From positions 3,689,371 through 3,745,754 of the forward strand of contig NZ_GG657754.1 of the NCBI RefSeq assembly GCF_000158915.1: DNA of 56,384 nucleotides, written 5' to 3'. A program made the position numbers and the translations under genes. Shown here piece after piece: positions 10,407 to 19,938 of this stretch; the first letter of the stretch is position 1; every line of letters begins with the position of its first letter. The notes under the pieces were generated by a model. That model saw nothing but the letters and a program-made list of their open reading frames with translations, had not been told where the DNA came from and did not search any database. This DNA is from Streptomyces himastatinicus ATCC 53653 (GTDB lineage Bacteria > Actinomycetota > Actinomycetes > Streptomycetales > Streptomycetaceae).

Positions 10407-11069
10407 TCAGAGCTTGCGCAGCAGGGTGATGCCGTCGGCCACCGGAAGGAGCGAGAGCTCCACCCGGTGGTCGTCGCGCAGGGAGGCGTTCAGTTCACGG
10501 ATGGCGACGGTGTCGGCGTCCTGGGCGGAGGGGTCGATCACCCGGCCGAAGAAGAGGGTGTTGTCCACGGCGATGAGCCCGCCGGGCCGCACCAGCTCGA
10601 GCGCCGATTCGTAATAGCGGCGGTAGTTCGCCTTGTCGGCGTCGATGAACACGAAATCGAATGCGCCAGGACCGCCGTCGGCGAGAAGCCCGGAAAGCGT
10701 TTCGCCCGCATCACCGATACGGACGTCAATACGGTCCGCCACGTCCGCCTTGGTCCAGTACTCGGCGGCGATGTCGGGCCATTTGCTGGTGATATCGCAG
10801 GTGACCAGACGACCGTCCGACGGGATCGCCCGCGCCATGCACAGGGTGCTGTAGCCGGTGAACGTCCCGATCTCCAGGACGTTCCGGGCCCCGATCAGGC
10901 CGACCAGAAAGGCCAGGAACTGCCCCTCTTCGGCCATCACCTGCATGGCCTGGCCCATGGGCAGTTCACCGGTGAGTTCACGGAGGTCACGCAGAATGTC
11001 GTCTTCTCGCAGCGATACCTCGCGCACGTACGACAGAATTCCCGATGAGGATTCGACTTGATTCGCCAT
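10407..11069 (-). CDS. fkbG: SAM-dependent O-methyltransferase (FkbG-like)
   Basis: A 220-residue class I methyltransferase of the catechol O-methyltransferase-like family. The SAM motif is [11 protein letters not shown], followed by [11 protein letters not shown] with the metal-binding Asp, and DNTLFFG. In this context it should methylate the 2-hydroxyl of hydroxymalonyl-ACP to give methoxymalonyl-ACP. It is transcribed toward fkbH on the PKS strand. GAGGG lies just before ATG 11069. It is the last recognisable gene of the polyketide cluster before glyA. Confidence 0.88.
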   Translation of the reverse strand: MANQVESSSGILSYVREVSLREDDILRDLRELTGELPMGQAMQVMAEEGQFLAFLVGLIGARNVLEIGTFTGYSTLCMARAIPSDGRLVTCDITSKWPDIAAEYWTKADVADRIDVRIGDAGETLSGLLADGGPGAFDFVFIDADKANYRRYYESALELVRPGGLIAVDNTLFFGRVIDPSAQDADTVAIRELNASLRDDHRVELSLLPVADGITLLRKL

Positions 11070-11149
11070 GCCCTCAAAATATTACCGGACGTCAGGGCGG
11101 CGCAAGGCCACGCCATTTCCAGGCCGAGCTATTTACCCCGCAAGGGAGT

Positions 11150-12454
11150 TCACGGCGGATACGGAGGAAATGCCGCGGCCAGTTCCCTGACTTCCGCGCG
11201 CACCCCGCGCGTTCGGGGTGCCTCCTCGTCCTCGCGCAGGGCGATCGTCAGCAGCGCGCCGATCCGCTCCATCTCGCCCTCCTCCATGCCCTGTGTCGTC
11301 ACCGCCGCGGTCCCGAGCCGCAACCCGCGGACGCAGCCGCCGGGTTCGGTGGCGGAGGCCAGCGCGCAGGTGTCCAGGATGATCCCGGCGGCCGCGCAAC
11401 GGGCCTTCGCCGCACGGCCGTCGAGCCCCAGCGGGGACACATCGACGGTGATCATGTGGGTGTCGGTGCCTCCGGTGGCCACCGTCAGCCCCGCCGCCGC
11501 CAGCCCGTCGGCCAGGGTTCGCGCGTTGGCCACGACCTGCCGGGCGTACGTGGCGAACGCGGGCGTGGCGGCCTCGCCGAACGCCACCGCCTTGGCCGCC
11601 ACGGTGTGCATCTGGGCGCCGCCCTGAGTGAAGGGGAACACGGCGCGGTCGACCCGCTCGGCCAGCTCCGCGCCGCACAGCAGCATTCCGCCGCGCGGCC
11701 CGCGCAGCACCTTGTGGGTGGTGGCGCACACGACGTCCGCGTACGGCACCGGGTTCGGCGCCGCCTTCCCGGCCACCAGGCCGATGGGGTGCGCCGCGTC
11801 GGCGACGAGATACGCGCCCACCTCGTCGGCGATGGTCCGGAAGGCGGCGTAGTCCAGATGGCGGGGGTACGAGATCGAGCCGCACACGATCGCCTTCGGA
11901 CGGTGGGCGAGCGCCAGCTCGCGCAGCCGGTCGTAGTCGAGCAGCCCGGTGGCCGGGTCGACGCCGTAGCCGATGAAGTGGAACCAGCGGCCGGAGAAGT
12001 TCGCCGGGGAGCCGTGGGTGAGGTGGCCGCCGTGCGGCAGCGCCATCGCCAGCACCGTGTCGCCGGGCCGCAGCAGCGCGGCGTACGCGGCGAGCACCGC
12101 GGAGGAACCCGAATGCGGCTGCACATTGGCGTGGCTTGCGCCGAACAGCGCCGTCGCCCGGCTCTGGGCCACCCGCTCGGCGACGTCCACCAGCTCACAG
12201 CCCCCGTGGTGGCGGGCCCCGGGGTAGCCCTCGGCGTACTTGTTGGCCAGCGGCGAGGCCAGGGCGGCGAGCACCGCCCGCGAGGTGTAGTTTTCCGCGG
12301 CGATCAGCTGAAGACTGCCCCGGACGCGCTCCAGCTCGCCCGTGATGATCCCGGCCAGCTCGGGGTCCTGCCGGGCCAGCTCGCCGAAATCGGGCCCCCA
12401 CGGAACCGCGCTGACGGCCATCGCGTGCTCACATTCGTCGGGCGTCACCCCCAA
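11150..12454 (-). CDS. glyA: Serine hydroxymethyltransferase
   Basis: A PLP enzyme interconverting serine and glycine with tetrahydrofolate. Family marks are AAENYTS, YAEGYPG, GGCE and the PLP lysine in TTHKVLRGPRGG. The GlyA-typical KRYYGG segment reads ARHHGG here, which suggests a divergent actinobacterial paralogue. The start is uncertain: TTG 12454, GTG 12448 and ATG 12421 are all in frame, and homologues usually begin close to ATG 12421. It is the last gene of the run sua5-phosphatase-glyA on the minus strand, and the PKS cluster begins about 80 bp beyond its stop. Confidence 0.88.
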   Translation of the reverse strand: MGVTPDECEHAMAVSAVPWGPDFGELARQDPELAGIITGELERVRGSLQLIAAENYTSRAVLAALASPLANKYAEGYPGARHHGGCELVDVAERVAQSRATALFGASHANVQPHSGSSAVLAAYAALLRPGDTVLAMALPHGGHLTHGSPANFSGRWFHFIGYGVDPATGLLDYDRLRELALAHRPKAIVCGSISYPRHLDYAAFRTIADEVGAYLVADAAHPIGLVAGKAAPNPVPYADVVCATTHKVLRGPRGGMLLCGAELAERVDRAVFPFTQGGAQMHTVAAKAVAFGEAATPAFATYARQVVANARTLADGLAAAGLTVATGGTDTHMITVDVSPLGLDGRAAKARCAAAGIILDTCALASATEPGGCVRGLRLGTAAVTTQGMEEGEMERIGALLTIALREDEEAPRTRGVRAEVRELAAAFPPYPP

Positions 12455-12506
12455 TGTAGGCCCGCACCGGCACGGGCGCGCGCCGCGGCCGGGGCCACCA
12501 GGGGGG

Positions 12507-13169
12507 CTACGCCGGGGCCGGGACCCCCGTGAGCGCGGTGACGACCGGGTCCAGCGCCTGGTTGATCTCGTCGCCGATGGAGCGGAAGAAGGTGATGGGC
12601 GCCCCGTACGGGTCGTGCACCTCGTCCGCCTCCTCGTTCGGCGCCAGCAGCCAGCCGCGCAGCGCGGCCGCCGCCTGGACCAGGGACCGGGCGCGCTCGA
12701 CCACGCCGCCCGCCTCCTCCGGATCGGGCAGCGTCGCGGGGTCTATGGCCCGTACCAGCCGGGTGAACTCCTTGAGCGTGAAGGTGCGCAGGCCCGCCGA
12801 ATGCCCCATCGAGATGACCTGGGCCCGGTGGTCACGGGTCGCGGTCAGCACGAGGTCGGCGCGGATGACGTGCTCGTCCAGCAGCTCCCGGCCGAGGAAG
12901 CCGTCCGGGTCGGCGCCGAAGTCGGTCAGGACGGTGGCGGCGTGCGCCTCCATCGGCGCGCCCTCGTGGCCCCAGGTGCCGGCGCTCTCCACGATCAGCC
13001 CGCTGGTGCGGGCCGTGCCGAGCCGGTGGGTGAGGGCATGCCGGGTCAGCCGCTCGGTGATCGGCGAGCGGCAGACGTTGCCGGTGCTGACGTGGAGGAT
13101 GCGGAACGAGGTCTCGGCGTGCTTCGCCCGGTGTTCCGCTATGCCACGGCCCGTCTCAGGGGCTGTCAA
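12507..13169 (-). CDS. Low-molecular-weight protein-tyrosine-phosphatase family protein with Ser in place of the catalytic Cys
   Basis: A 220-residue protein with the LMW-PTP fold signature. The P-loop reads VSTGNVCRSP, where active members read V-C-x-G-N-x-C-R-S. The nucleophile position is therefore Ser (S28, codon AGC at 13088-13086), while C33 and R34 are kept, and a DP pair for the general acid lies near residue 135. It is longer than typical 150-residue members. It overlaps sua5 by 4 bases (ATGA), so the two are translationally coupled. It may be a phospho-ligand-binding rather than a hydrolytic protein. Confidence 0.85.
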   Translation of the reverse strand: MTAPETGRGIAEHRAKHAETSFRILHVSTGNVCRSPITERLTRHALTHRLGTARTSGLIVESAGTWGHEGAPMEAHAATVLTDFGADPDGFLGRELLDEHVIRADLVLTATRDHRAQVISMGHSAGLRTFTLKEFTRLVRAIDPATLPDPEEAGGVVERARSLVQAAAALRGWLLAPNEEADEVHDPYGAPITFFRSIGDEINQALDPVVTALTGVPAPA

Positions 13170-13813
13170 TTCGCCACCTCGAGGTCGGGTACGACCTCAC
13201 GGAGCTGCTCGGCGGAGAGCGCGCCCGCACGCAGCAGCACCGGGACCTTGCCGGTGACGTCGACGATGGAGGAGGGCACCGCGGCCGGGGTGGGGCCGCC
13301 GTCGAGGTAGACCGAGACGGAATCGCCCAGCATGTCCTGGGCGGCGTCGCAGTCCTGCGGGGACGGGTGTCCGGTGAGGTTGGCGCTGGAGACCGCCATC
13401 GGGCCGAAGTCGTTCAGCAGCTCGATCGCGACCGGGTGCAGCGGCATCCGCACCGCCACGGTGCCCCGGGTCTCGCCCAGGTCCCAGGTCAGCGACGGCT
13501 GGTGCCGGGCGACGAGGGTGAGCGCACCGGGCCAGAAGGCGTCGACCAGCTCCCAGGCCTGCTCGGAGAAGTCGGTGACCAGGCCGTGCAGGGTGTTCGG
13601 GGAGCCGACCAGGACGGGGGTCGGCATGTTGCGGCCCCGGCCCTTGGCCTCCAGCAGATCGCCGACGGCCTCCGCGCTGAAGGCGTCCGCACCGATCCCG
13701 TAGACGGTGTCGGTGGGCAGCACGACCAGTTCGCCGCGGCGGACGGCGGACGCGGCCTCGCGCAGGCCGGTCTTGCGGTCGGTCGCGTCCCCGCAGTCGT
13801 ATCGCCGTGCCAT
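13166..13813 (-). CDS. L-threonylcarbamoyladenylate synthase (Sua5/YrdC family)
   Basis: A 215-residue YrdC-domain protein. VVLPTDTVYGIGADA, KGRGRNMP and SSANLTG are the conserved blocks binding threonine, bicarbonate and ATP. It makes threonylcarbamoyl-AMP for the t6A37 modification of ANN-decoding tRNAs. It lies between prmC and the phosphatase-like gene, with a 4-base overlap to the latter. This order with prmC and prfA is conserved in actinobacteria. Confidence 0.92.
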   Translation of the reverse strand: MARRYDCGDATDRKTGLREAASAVRRGELVVLPTDTVYGIGADAFSAEAVGDLLEAKGRGRNMPTPVLVGSPNTLHGLVTDFSEQAWELVDAFWPGALTLVARHQPSLTWDLGETRGTVAVRMPLHPVAIELLNDFGPMAVSSANLTGHPSPQDCDAAQDMLGDSVSVYLDGGPTPAAVPSSIVDVTGKVPVLLRAGALSAEQLREVVPDLEVAN

Positions 13814-13860
13814 TTAACGGTCCTCCTCGTACGTGGCCAGTGTGTGGTGCGGTGCCGCGG

Positions 13861-14706
13861 TCACGGCATGGCCTTCCGCGCGGTGGCGAATCGGGGCCGT
13901 TTGTTCAGGTCGGGGTGGTCGGCGGCGTCCGCCCAGCCACGCTCCTCCGTGAAGATCCACGGCACCTGGCCGCCCTGGGTGTCTGCGTGCTCGATGACGA
14001 CCACGCCGCCCGGCCGCAGCAGCCGGTGGGCCGTGCGCTCCAGGCCGCGGATCACATCGAGGCCGTCCTCACCGGAGAAGAGCGCGAGCTGGGGGTCGTG
14101 GTCGCGCGCCTCCGGCGCCACGTACTCCCACTCGGTCAGCGGGATGTACGGGGGGTTGCTGATGACGAGGTCCACCTGCCCGTCCAACTCGGGCAGGGCC
14201 GTCAACGCGTCTCCTCGCTGGAGAACGACGCGGGACCCCTCGACGTTCTTGCGGGCCCACAGAAGGGCACCCTCGTCCAGCTCCACGGCGTGCACCCGGG
14301 AGCGGGGCACCTCCTGGGCGAGGGCCAGGGCGATGGCTCCGGAGCCGGTGCACAGGTCGACGATGAGGGGTTCCACGACGTCCATGGCCCGGACCGCGTC
14401 TATGGCCCAGCCGACGACCGACTCGGTCTCCGGGCGGGGGACGAAGACGCCGGGGCCCACCTGGAGCTCCAGGTAGCGGAAGAAGGCGCGGCCGGTGATG
14501 TGCTGGAGGGGTTCGCGGGCCTCGCGGCGGGCGACCGCCTCCCAGTAGCGGGCGTCGAAGTCGGCGTCGGAGACGCCGTGCAGCTCTCCCCGCTTGACGC
14601 CGTGCACGAAGGCGGCCAGCTCCTCCGCGTCGAAGCGCGGGGACGGCACGCCCGCGTCGGCCAGCCGCTGGGTGGCCTGGGCCACCTCGGCGAGCAGCAC
14701 GTTCAC
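13861..14706 (-). CDS. prmC: Peptide chain release factor N5-glutamine methyltransferase (PrmC/HemK)
   Basis: A 281-residue protein. An N-terminal helical substrate-recognition domain is followed by a SAM-binding domain (DLCTGSGAIALAL) and the NPPYIPL motif that binds the target glutamine. It methylates the Gln of the GGQ motif in RF1 and RF2. GTG 14706 has GGAGGA five bases upstream. The frame stays open further upstream inside prfA, but that extension is the shadow of the neighbour. It lies 41 bp after prfA, its main substrate gene. Confidence 0.95.
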   Translation of the reverse strand: MNVLLAEVAQATQRLADAGVPSPRFDAEELAAFVHGVKRGELHGVSDADFDARYWEAVARREAREPLQHITGRAFFRYLELQVGPGVFVPRPETESVVGWAIDAVRAMDVVEPLIVDLCTGSGAIALALAQEVPRSRVHAVELDEGALLWARKNVEGSRVVLQRGDALTALPELDGQVDLVISNPPYIPLTEWEYVAPEARDHDPQLALFSGEDGLDVIRGLERTAHRLLRPGGVVVIEHADTQGGQVPWIFTEERGWADAADHPDLNKRPRFATARKAMP

Positions 14707-14747
14707 TGAATTCCTCCAGCCGGTCCGTAGTTGCGAAGAGGAAGGTC

Positions 14748-15818
14748 CTACTGGGCCGCCGCGAGCTTCGCCGCCGCGTCGGCGTCGACACACGCCTGGA
14801 TGACGGGCGCCAGCTCCCCGTCGAGCACCTGGTCCAGGTTGTACGCCTTGAAGCCCACCCGGTGGTCCGAAATGCGGTTCTCCGGGAAGTTGTACGTACG
14901 GATGCGCTCGGAGCGGTCGACGGTACGGACCTGGCTGCGGCGGGCGTCCGACGCCTCCCGCTCGGCCTCCTCCTGCGCGGCGGCCAGCAGCCGCGAGCGC
15001 AGGATGCGCAGCGCCTGCTCCTTGTTCTGGAGCTGGCTCTTCTCGTTCTGGCAGGAGACGACGATGCCGGTGGGCAGGTGGGTGATGCGCACCGCCGAGT
15101 CGGTGGTGTTGACCGACTGGCCGCCGGGACCGGAGGAGCGGTAGACGTCGATCCGCAGGTCGTTGGGGCCGATCTCGACCTCGACCTCCTCGGCCTCGGG
15201 CGTGACCAGCACACCGGCCGCGGAGGTGTGGATGCGGCCCTGGGACTCGGTGGCGGGCACCCGCTGGACGCGGTGCACCCCGCCCTCGTACTTCAGCCGG
15301 GCCCACACGCCCTGGCCGGGCTCGATGGTCCCCTTGGCCTTCACGGCCACCTGGACGTCCTTGTAGCCGCCGAGGTCGGACTCGTTGGCGTCGATGATCT
15401 CGGTCTTCCAGCCGATCCGCTCGGCGTACCGCAGATACATCCGCAGCAGGTCGCCGGCGAACAGCGCGGACTCCTCGCCGCCCTCGCCCGCCTTGACCTC
15501 GAGGATGACGTCCTTGTCGTCGCTGGGGTCCCGCGGGACCAGCAGCAGCCGCAGCCGGTCGGTCAGCTCCGCGCGGCGCAGCTCCAGCTCCTTGACCTCG
15601 TCGGCGAAGTCCGGGTCGTCCTGCGCCAGCTCCTGGGCCGTCTCGATGTCGTCCCCGGTCTGCTTCCAGTCCCGGTACGTGTCGATGATCGGGGTCAGCT
15701 CGGCGTAGCGCTTGTTGAGCCGCTTCGCCTCGCGCTGGTCGGCATGGACCGCGGGGTCGGCGAGCCGCTTTTCGAGGGCGGCGTGTTCGCCGATCAGATC
15801 CTCGACCGCCTCGAACAT
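14748..15818 (-). CDS. prfA: Peptide chain release factor 1
   Basis: A 356-residue class I release factor. The codon-recognition tripeptide PAT (in RVPATESQG) identifies RF1, which reads UAA and [12 protein letters not shown] carries the GGQ that triggers peptidyl-tRNA hydrolysis. ATG 15818 follows GGGAG at five bases. It is the first gene of the prfA-prmC-sua5 series. Confidence 0.97.
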   Translation of the reverse strand: MFEAVEDLIGEHAALEKRLADPAVHADQREAKRLNKRYAELTPIIDTYRDWKQTGDDIETAQELAQDDPDFADEVKELELRRAELTDRLRLLLVPRDPSDDKDVILEVKAGEGGEESALFAGDLLRMYLRYAERIGWKTEIIDANESDLGGYKDVQVAVKAKGTIEPGQGVWARLKYEGGVHRVQRVPATESQGRIHTSAAGVLVTPEAEEVEVEIGPNDLRIDVYRSSGPGGQSVNTTDSAVRITHLPTGIVVSCQNEKSQLQNKEQALRILRSRLLAAAQEEAEREASDARRSQVRTVDRSERIRTYNFPENRISDHRVGFKAYNLDQVLDGELAPVIQACVDADAAAKLAAAQ

Positions 15819-15923
15819 GAGGGCTCCCTGGGTGGGTCTGCGTGGACGCGGGGAATACGGGCCGGACAGGACGGCCGACAGGCCCGGCCGGCGGCCCGGC
15901 GGACGGGCTGGCTGACGCAAAAC

Positions 15924-15965
15924 GCCGGTCCGGTCGCCCCTGCGCGGGGGCGACCGAGGACCGGC
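15924..15965 (-). terminator. Hairpin terminator after rpmE
   Basis: A long GC-rich inverted repeat (GCCGGTCC...GGACCGGC with inner TCGCCCC/GGGGCGA) lies 13 bases past the rpmE stop and 100 bases before prfA. It has no U-tract, as is common for Streptomyces terminators. Confidence 0.75.
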
Positions 15966-15978
15966 GCCGTGCGGGTCG

Positions 15979-16200
15979 CTACTTCTTGGACCCGGCGTTC
16001 TTGCCGAAGCGGGCCTCGAACCGCGCCACACGGCCACCGGTGTCGAGGATCTTCTGCTTACCCGTGTAGAACGGGTGGCACTCGGAGCAGATGTCGGCAC
16101 GGATGGTGCCGCCGCCCACGGTGCTACGGGTGGTGAAGGACGCGCCACAGGTGCAGCTGACCTGGGTCTCGACGTACTCCGGGTGGATGTCGCGCTTCAA
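15979..16200 (-). CDS. rpmE: 50S ribosomal protein L31, zinc-binding type
   Basis: A 73-residue L31. Two cysteine pairs (SCTCG and CSECH) form the zinc-binding site of the Cys-containing form, as opposed to the zinc-free paralogue made under zinc starvation. The start is TTG 16200, with AGGAGAA six bases upstream; other in-frame starts lie far upstream and are not credible. It has its own promoter (16277-16305) and terminator (15924-15965). Confidence 0.95.
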   Translation of the reverse strand: MKRDIHPEYVETQVSCTCGASFTTRSTVGGGTIRADICSECHPFYTGKQKILDTGGRVARFEARFGKNAGSKK

Positions 16201-16276
16201 GGGATTCTCCTGGTTTCTCGGGAGGGCGCCGGGTCGACGAGCGGGTTTGCACGTCGTGAACCGGGGCCGACGATCC

Positions 16277-16305
16277 AGTTTGCCAGCACTGGCCGCATCA
16301 CCCAA
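16277..16305 (-). promoter_or_regulatory. Candidate rpmE promoter
   Basis: On the minus strand TTGGGT (16305-16300) and CAAACT (16282-16277) are 17 bases apart, a fair match to the vegetative sigma consensus. They lie 77 bases before the rpmE start. Confidence 0.5.
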
Positions 16306-16315
16306 AACCGGGGGT

Positions 16316-16338
16316 GGGGCCGGGATATTCCCGACCCC
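16316..16338 (-). terminator. Hairpin after the LCP gene
   Basis: GGGG-C-CGGGA and TCCCG-A-CCCC form a 10-bp stem around a 3-base loop, 23 bases past the stop of the LCP gene and before the rpmE promoter. Confidence 0.6.
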
Positions 16339-16360
16339 GTCCGACATCCTCCGCGCGGTC

Positions 16361-17482
16361 CTACTTGACCACGTTGCCGGCGTCGCTCGCGTCGCCCGCG
16401 GAGCCCTTGCTGGCGGCCGCCGGGATCGGCTTGTCCGCCTTCAGCGCCTTCCAGATCAGCTTGGTCTTGGACTCCATGGGCAGCACCCGGGCCGGGTCGT
16501 TCGGGTCGTACTGCACGGGCAGCGTGGTCATCTTCATGTTGCCCGAGCCGATGCCCTGGAGGCTCTTGGCGAAGCCCGACAGCTTGTTGACCGAGGCCAG
16601 CTCGGAGTCGGTGGTGAGCGCCTTGGTGGAGGTGTTCGCCAGGTCGTACAGCTTCTTCGGGTTGCCGAAGAGGTCGACGCTCTTGATCTGGTCGAGGAGC
16701 GCCTTGACGAACGCCTGCTGGAGCTTGATCCGGCCGAGGTCACTGCCGTCGCCGACGCCGTGCCGGGTCCGTACGAGGCCGAGGGACTGCTCACCGTTGA
16801 GGGTGTGCGGCCCGGGCTCCAGGTCCAGGTGGCTCTTCGGGTCGTGGATCGCCTGGGTGGTGGTGATGTCGACGCCGCCGAGGTCGTCGATCAGCTGCTG
16901 GAAGCCGGAGAAGTCGACCTCCAGGAAGTGGTCCATGCGTATGCCGCTCATGTCCTCGACGGTCTTGATGGTGCACGCGGGGCCACCGGCCTCGTAGGCG
17001 CTGTTGAACATCGCCTCCTGGACGGCGGGGCTCTCCTTGCCGTCCTTCTCGCACGAGGGACGTTTGATGAGCGTGTCGCGCGGAATGCTGACCACGCTGG
17101 CCTTCTTGCGGCCCTTGTAGACGTGAACGATCATCGCGGTGTCGGAGCGCGAGGTGCCCTCGTCCTTGCCGTACTTGGCGTTCTTCCCGGCGCGCGAGTC
17201 GGAGCCGAGGACGAGGATGTCCATCGAGCCGTTGTCGACGTTCTTGGGACGGTCGGCGCCCAGGGCCGCGTCGACGTCGACACCGGTGAGGTTGCCGTTG
17301 AGCTTGAAGTAGAGATAGCCCGCCCCGGCACCGCCGAGGATCAGAACGGACGCGACCGACCAGACGGTGATGTGCGTGGCCCTGCGGCGGGTACTGGGAC
17401 GCTTGCGGCGGCGTCCACCGGCGCTTCCACGTGCTCGATGTCGGCCCGGGGTCACCGGCGTGCTGTGCTGGTCGTCAGCCAT
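16361..17482 (-). CDS. LytR-CpsA-Psr (LCP) family cell-wall glycopolymer ligase
   Basis: A 373-residue membrane protein. A basic N-terminus of about 45 residues (RRRKR) precedes one transmembrane helix ([20 protein letters not shown]) and an extracytoplasmic LCP domain. LCP marks are [23 protein letters not shown] and VRTRHG with the pyrophosphate-binding arginines. The family transfers undecaprenyl-linked polymers such as teichoic or teichulosonic acids to peptidoglycan. ATG 17482 is preceded by GAGGAG; an upstream extension to 17725 is in frame but lacks a good start. It has its own terminator and stands apart from rho. Confidence 0.92.
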   Translation of the reverse strand: MADDQHSTPVTPGRHRARGSAGGRRRKRPSTRRRATHITVWSVASVLILGGAGAGYLYFKLNGNLTGVDVDAALGADRPKNVDNGSMDILVLGSDSRAGKNAKYGKDEGTSRSDTAMIVHVYKGRKKASVVSIPRDTLIKRPSCEKDGKESPAVQEAMFNSAYEAGGPACTIKTVEDMSGIRMDHFLEVDFSGFQQLIDDLGGVDITTTQAIHDPKSHLDLEPGPHTLNGEQSLGLVRTRHGVGDGSDLGRIKLQQAFVKALLDQIKSVDLFGNPKKLYDLANTSTKALTTDSELASVNKLSGFAKSLQGIGSGNMKMTTLPVQYDPNDPARVLPMESKTKLIWKALKADKPIPAAASKGSAGDASDAGNVVK

Positions 17483-17656
17483 GTGCTCCTCAGTCCTCGT
17501 ATCCCGGGTACCCCCTGCCGTCACGGTCAGGCGTGGCGTCGCGGATCCGACCTGACAGATGACAGGCCGAGCGCCAGGGTTGCATACGGAGTTCGGCTTG
17601 TTTTCATCTGGGGCGACCCGGACGTCGTTCGTCCCCTTCGTCCGCCTTACCGCTCT

Positions 17657-17676
17657 CACCTGCGCTTTCGCAGGTG
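17657..17676. repeat. 8-bp hairpin in the rho-LCP gap
   Basis: CACCTGCG and CGCAGGTG flank a 4-base loop. It lies in the 255-bp stretch between the rho terminator and the LCP start and may be a leader structure or operator for the LCP gene. I see no gene in this stretch. Confidence 0.4.
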
Positions 17677-17737
17677 ATAAGGGCATCGAGACCGTTCCGT
17701 GACTGTCCCTTTTGGTGTGGTTCACCTCTCACAAAAA

Positions 17738-17770
17738 CCGAGGCCTCCCCGCGGTGCGGGGAGGCCTCGG
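17738..17770 (-). terminator. Intrinsic terminator of rho
   Basis: A perfect 15-bp stem (CCGAGGCCTCCCCGC and its complement) has a 3-base loop. On the minus strand it is followed by a run of five T. It is 30 bases past the rho stop. Confidence 0.92.
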
Positions 17771-17799
17771 ATGACCGAGCGTGGCCGAGCCTTGTACGG

Positions 17800-19938
17800 T
17801 CAGTCGCCGTTGTTGCCCGGGCTGGGCGTGGTCTTGGCGATCTGCATCAGGAACTCGGCGTTCGACTTCGTCTGCTTCATCTTGTCGAGCAGCAGCTCGA
17901 TCGCCTGCTGCGAGTCGAGCGCGTGCAGCACCCGGCGCAGCTTCCAGACGATGTTCAGCTCGTCCGGCGCCAGCAGGATCTCTTCCTTACGGGTGGACGA
18001 CGGGTCGACGTCGACCGCCGGGAAGATGCGCTTGTCGGCGAGCTTCCGGTCGAGCTTGAGCTCCATGTTGCCGGTGCCCTTGAACTCCTCGAAGATCACC
18101 TCGTCCATCCGCGAGCCGGTCTCGACCAGCGCGGTGGCCAGGATGGTCAGCGAGCCGCCGTCCTCGATGTTCCGCGCGGCACCGAAGAACTTCTTCGGCG
18201 GGTAGAGCGCGGTCGAGTCGACACCACCGGACAGGATGCGGCCGGAGGCGGGCGCCGCCAGGTTGTACGCACGGCCCAGACGCGTGATCGAGTCCAGCAG
18301 CACGACCACGTCGTGGCCCAGCTCCACCAGCCGCTTGGCCCGCTCGATCGCCAGCTCGGCGACGGTGGTGTGGTCCTCGGCGGGACGGTCGAAGGTCGAG
18401 GAGATGACCTCGCCCTTGACCGAGCGCTGCATGTCGGTGACCTCTTCAGGACGCTCGTCGACGAGGACGACCATCAGATGGCACTCGGGGCTGTTGCGGG
18501 TGATCGCGTTGGCGATCGCCTGCATGATCATGGTCTTACCGGTCTTCGGCGGGGCCACGATCAGACCGCGCTGGCCCTTGCCGATCGGCGCGACCAGATC
18601 GATGATCCGGGTCGTCAGGCCGCCGGCCTCACTCTCCAGACGCAGCCGGTCCTGCGGGTAAAGCGGCGTCAGCTTCCCGAACTCGGGCCGTCCACGGCCG
18701 GTTTCGGGCGCCATGCCGTTGACCGAGTCGAGCCGCACCAGCGCGTTGAACTTCTCGCGGCGCTCGCCCTCGCGCGGCTGACGGACCGCACCGGTGACGT
18801 GATCGCCCTTGCGCAGACCGTTCTTGCGGACCTGGGCGAGCGAGACGTAGACGTCGTTCGGGCCCGGCAGGTAGCCGGAAGTCCGGATGAACGCGTAGTT
18901 GTCGAGGATGTCGAGGATGCCCGCGACCGGGATCAGGACGTCGTCCTCGGAGACCTGCGGCTCGTTGCCGAAGTCGTCGCGGCCACGACGGCCACGGCGG
19001 TCGCGGTAACGGCCGCGGCGCCCGCGGCGCCCGCCCTCGAAGTCGTCGTCCCCGTCGTCGGCGCGCTGCTGGCCCTGGCCGCGCCCGTCGCCGCGCTGCT
19101 GACGGCCGCCGCCGCCCTGCTGGCCGTCGTCGCCCTTGCCGCCGCGGCCCCGGTCGCGCTGGCCGCCGCCGCGCTCGCGACGGTCGCCCTTCTGGCCGCG
19201 CTCCTGACGGTCCTGACGGTCGCCGCCCTTGGCGCCCTTGCCCTCGGCGGTGTCCGCCGCGGCCTCGCCCTTGGCATCGCCCTTGGTCTCGGCACGGGCC
19301 TCCGTGCGGGTCTCGACCGCGGTGGCCGTGCCGCCGGACTCGGCGGTGGCGGTGGCGGGCGCGGTCGCCCGGCGGCGACGGCGCTCACCGGCCGGCTGCT
19401 CGTCGGCGGCCGGCTCCCCGGACTGACCCGGGATGTCGATCTGCTGCTGAGCGGTGGCCTTGTCCGCCTTGCCGCCCTTGGCGGCCTTGCCGGACTTCTC
19501 GGCATCCGCGTCCTGGTCGGCCTTGTCGGCCTTCCCGGCCTTGTTCTGGTTGCCGGCGTCCGCGCCGTCCTCGCCCGTACGGGCCTTGGAGGTCGTACGG
19601 CGCTTCGGCTTGGTCACCCCCTCGGCGGCGGACGGGGCGGCCTCGGAGCCCTGGGCTCCGCCGCCGGATGCGGCCTGCTTCTCCTTGATGACCTCGATCA
19701 GCTGGCTCTTGCGCATCCGCGCGGTGCCCTTGATGCCCAGGCTCGAGGCGAGCTGCTGGAGCTCTGCCAAGACCATGGCGTCAAGGCCGGTGCCCGAGCG
19801 GCGTCGCCGCGGGGCAGTGCCAGTGGCAGCACCGGTGGCAGGCGCGGAAGCGTCCGTAGCGGGCGCGGCGGCATTGCCGACACCGCTGTCGGAGGTGCCG
19901 GAGGCGTTCACGCCCATCAGATCGGTGGTGTCGCTCAC
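17800..19938 (-). CDS. rho: Transcription termination factor Rho, actinobacterial long form
   Basis: A 712-residue Rho. The N-terminal Rho helix domain ([15 protein letters not shown]) is followed by a roughly 250-residue low-complexity insert rich in Arg, Asp, Gly and Gln, typical of high-GC Gram-positives. Then come the cold-shock RNA-binding domain and the ATPase domain with Walker [10 protein letters not shown] and Walker [16 protein letters not shown]. The hexamer translocates on RNA and terminates transcription. GTG 19938 (VSDTTDL) has AAGGA about seven bases upstream. An 890-codon open frame on the opposite strand is a GC-bias shadow. Confidence 0.95.
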   Translation of the reverse strand: MSDTTDLMGVNASGTSDSGVGNAAAPATDASAPATGAATGTAPRRRRSGTGLDAMVLAELQQLASSLGIKGTARMRKSQLIEVIKEKQAASGGGAQGSEAAPSAAEGVTKPKRRTTSKARTGEDGADAGNQNKAGKADKADQDADAEKSGKAAKGGKADKATAQQQIDIPGQSGEPAADEQPAGERRRRRATAPATATAESGGTATAVETRTEARAETKGDAKGEAAADTAEGKGAKGGDRQDRQERGQKGDRRERGGGQRDRGRGGKGDDGQQGGGGRQQRGDGRGQGQQRADDGDDDFEGGRRGRRGRYRDRRGRRGRDDFGNEPQVSEDDVLIPVAGILDILDNYAFIRTSGYLPGPNDVYVSLAQVRKNGLRKGDHVTGAVRQPREGERREKFNALVRLDSVNGMAPETGRGRPEFGKLTPLYPQDRLRLESEAGGLTTRIIDLVAPIGKGQRGLIVAPPKTGKTMIMQAIANAITRNSPECHLMVVLVDERPEEVTDMQRSVKGEVISSTFDRPAEDHTTVAELAIERAKRLVELGHDVVVLLDSITRLGRAYNLAAPASGRILSGGVDSTALYPPKKFFGAARNIEDGGSLTILATALVETGSRMDEVIFEEFKGTGNMELKLDRKLADKRIFPAVDVDPSSTRKEEILLAPDELNIVWKLRRVLHALDSQQAIELLLDKMKQTKSNAEFLMQIAKTTPSPGNNGD

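Noticed and set aside
13861..16148. Longer N-terminal versions of prmC and prfA
   Set aside because: The extensions read through neighbouring coding DNA in a wrong frame; good ribosome sites lie at 14706 and 15818.
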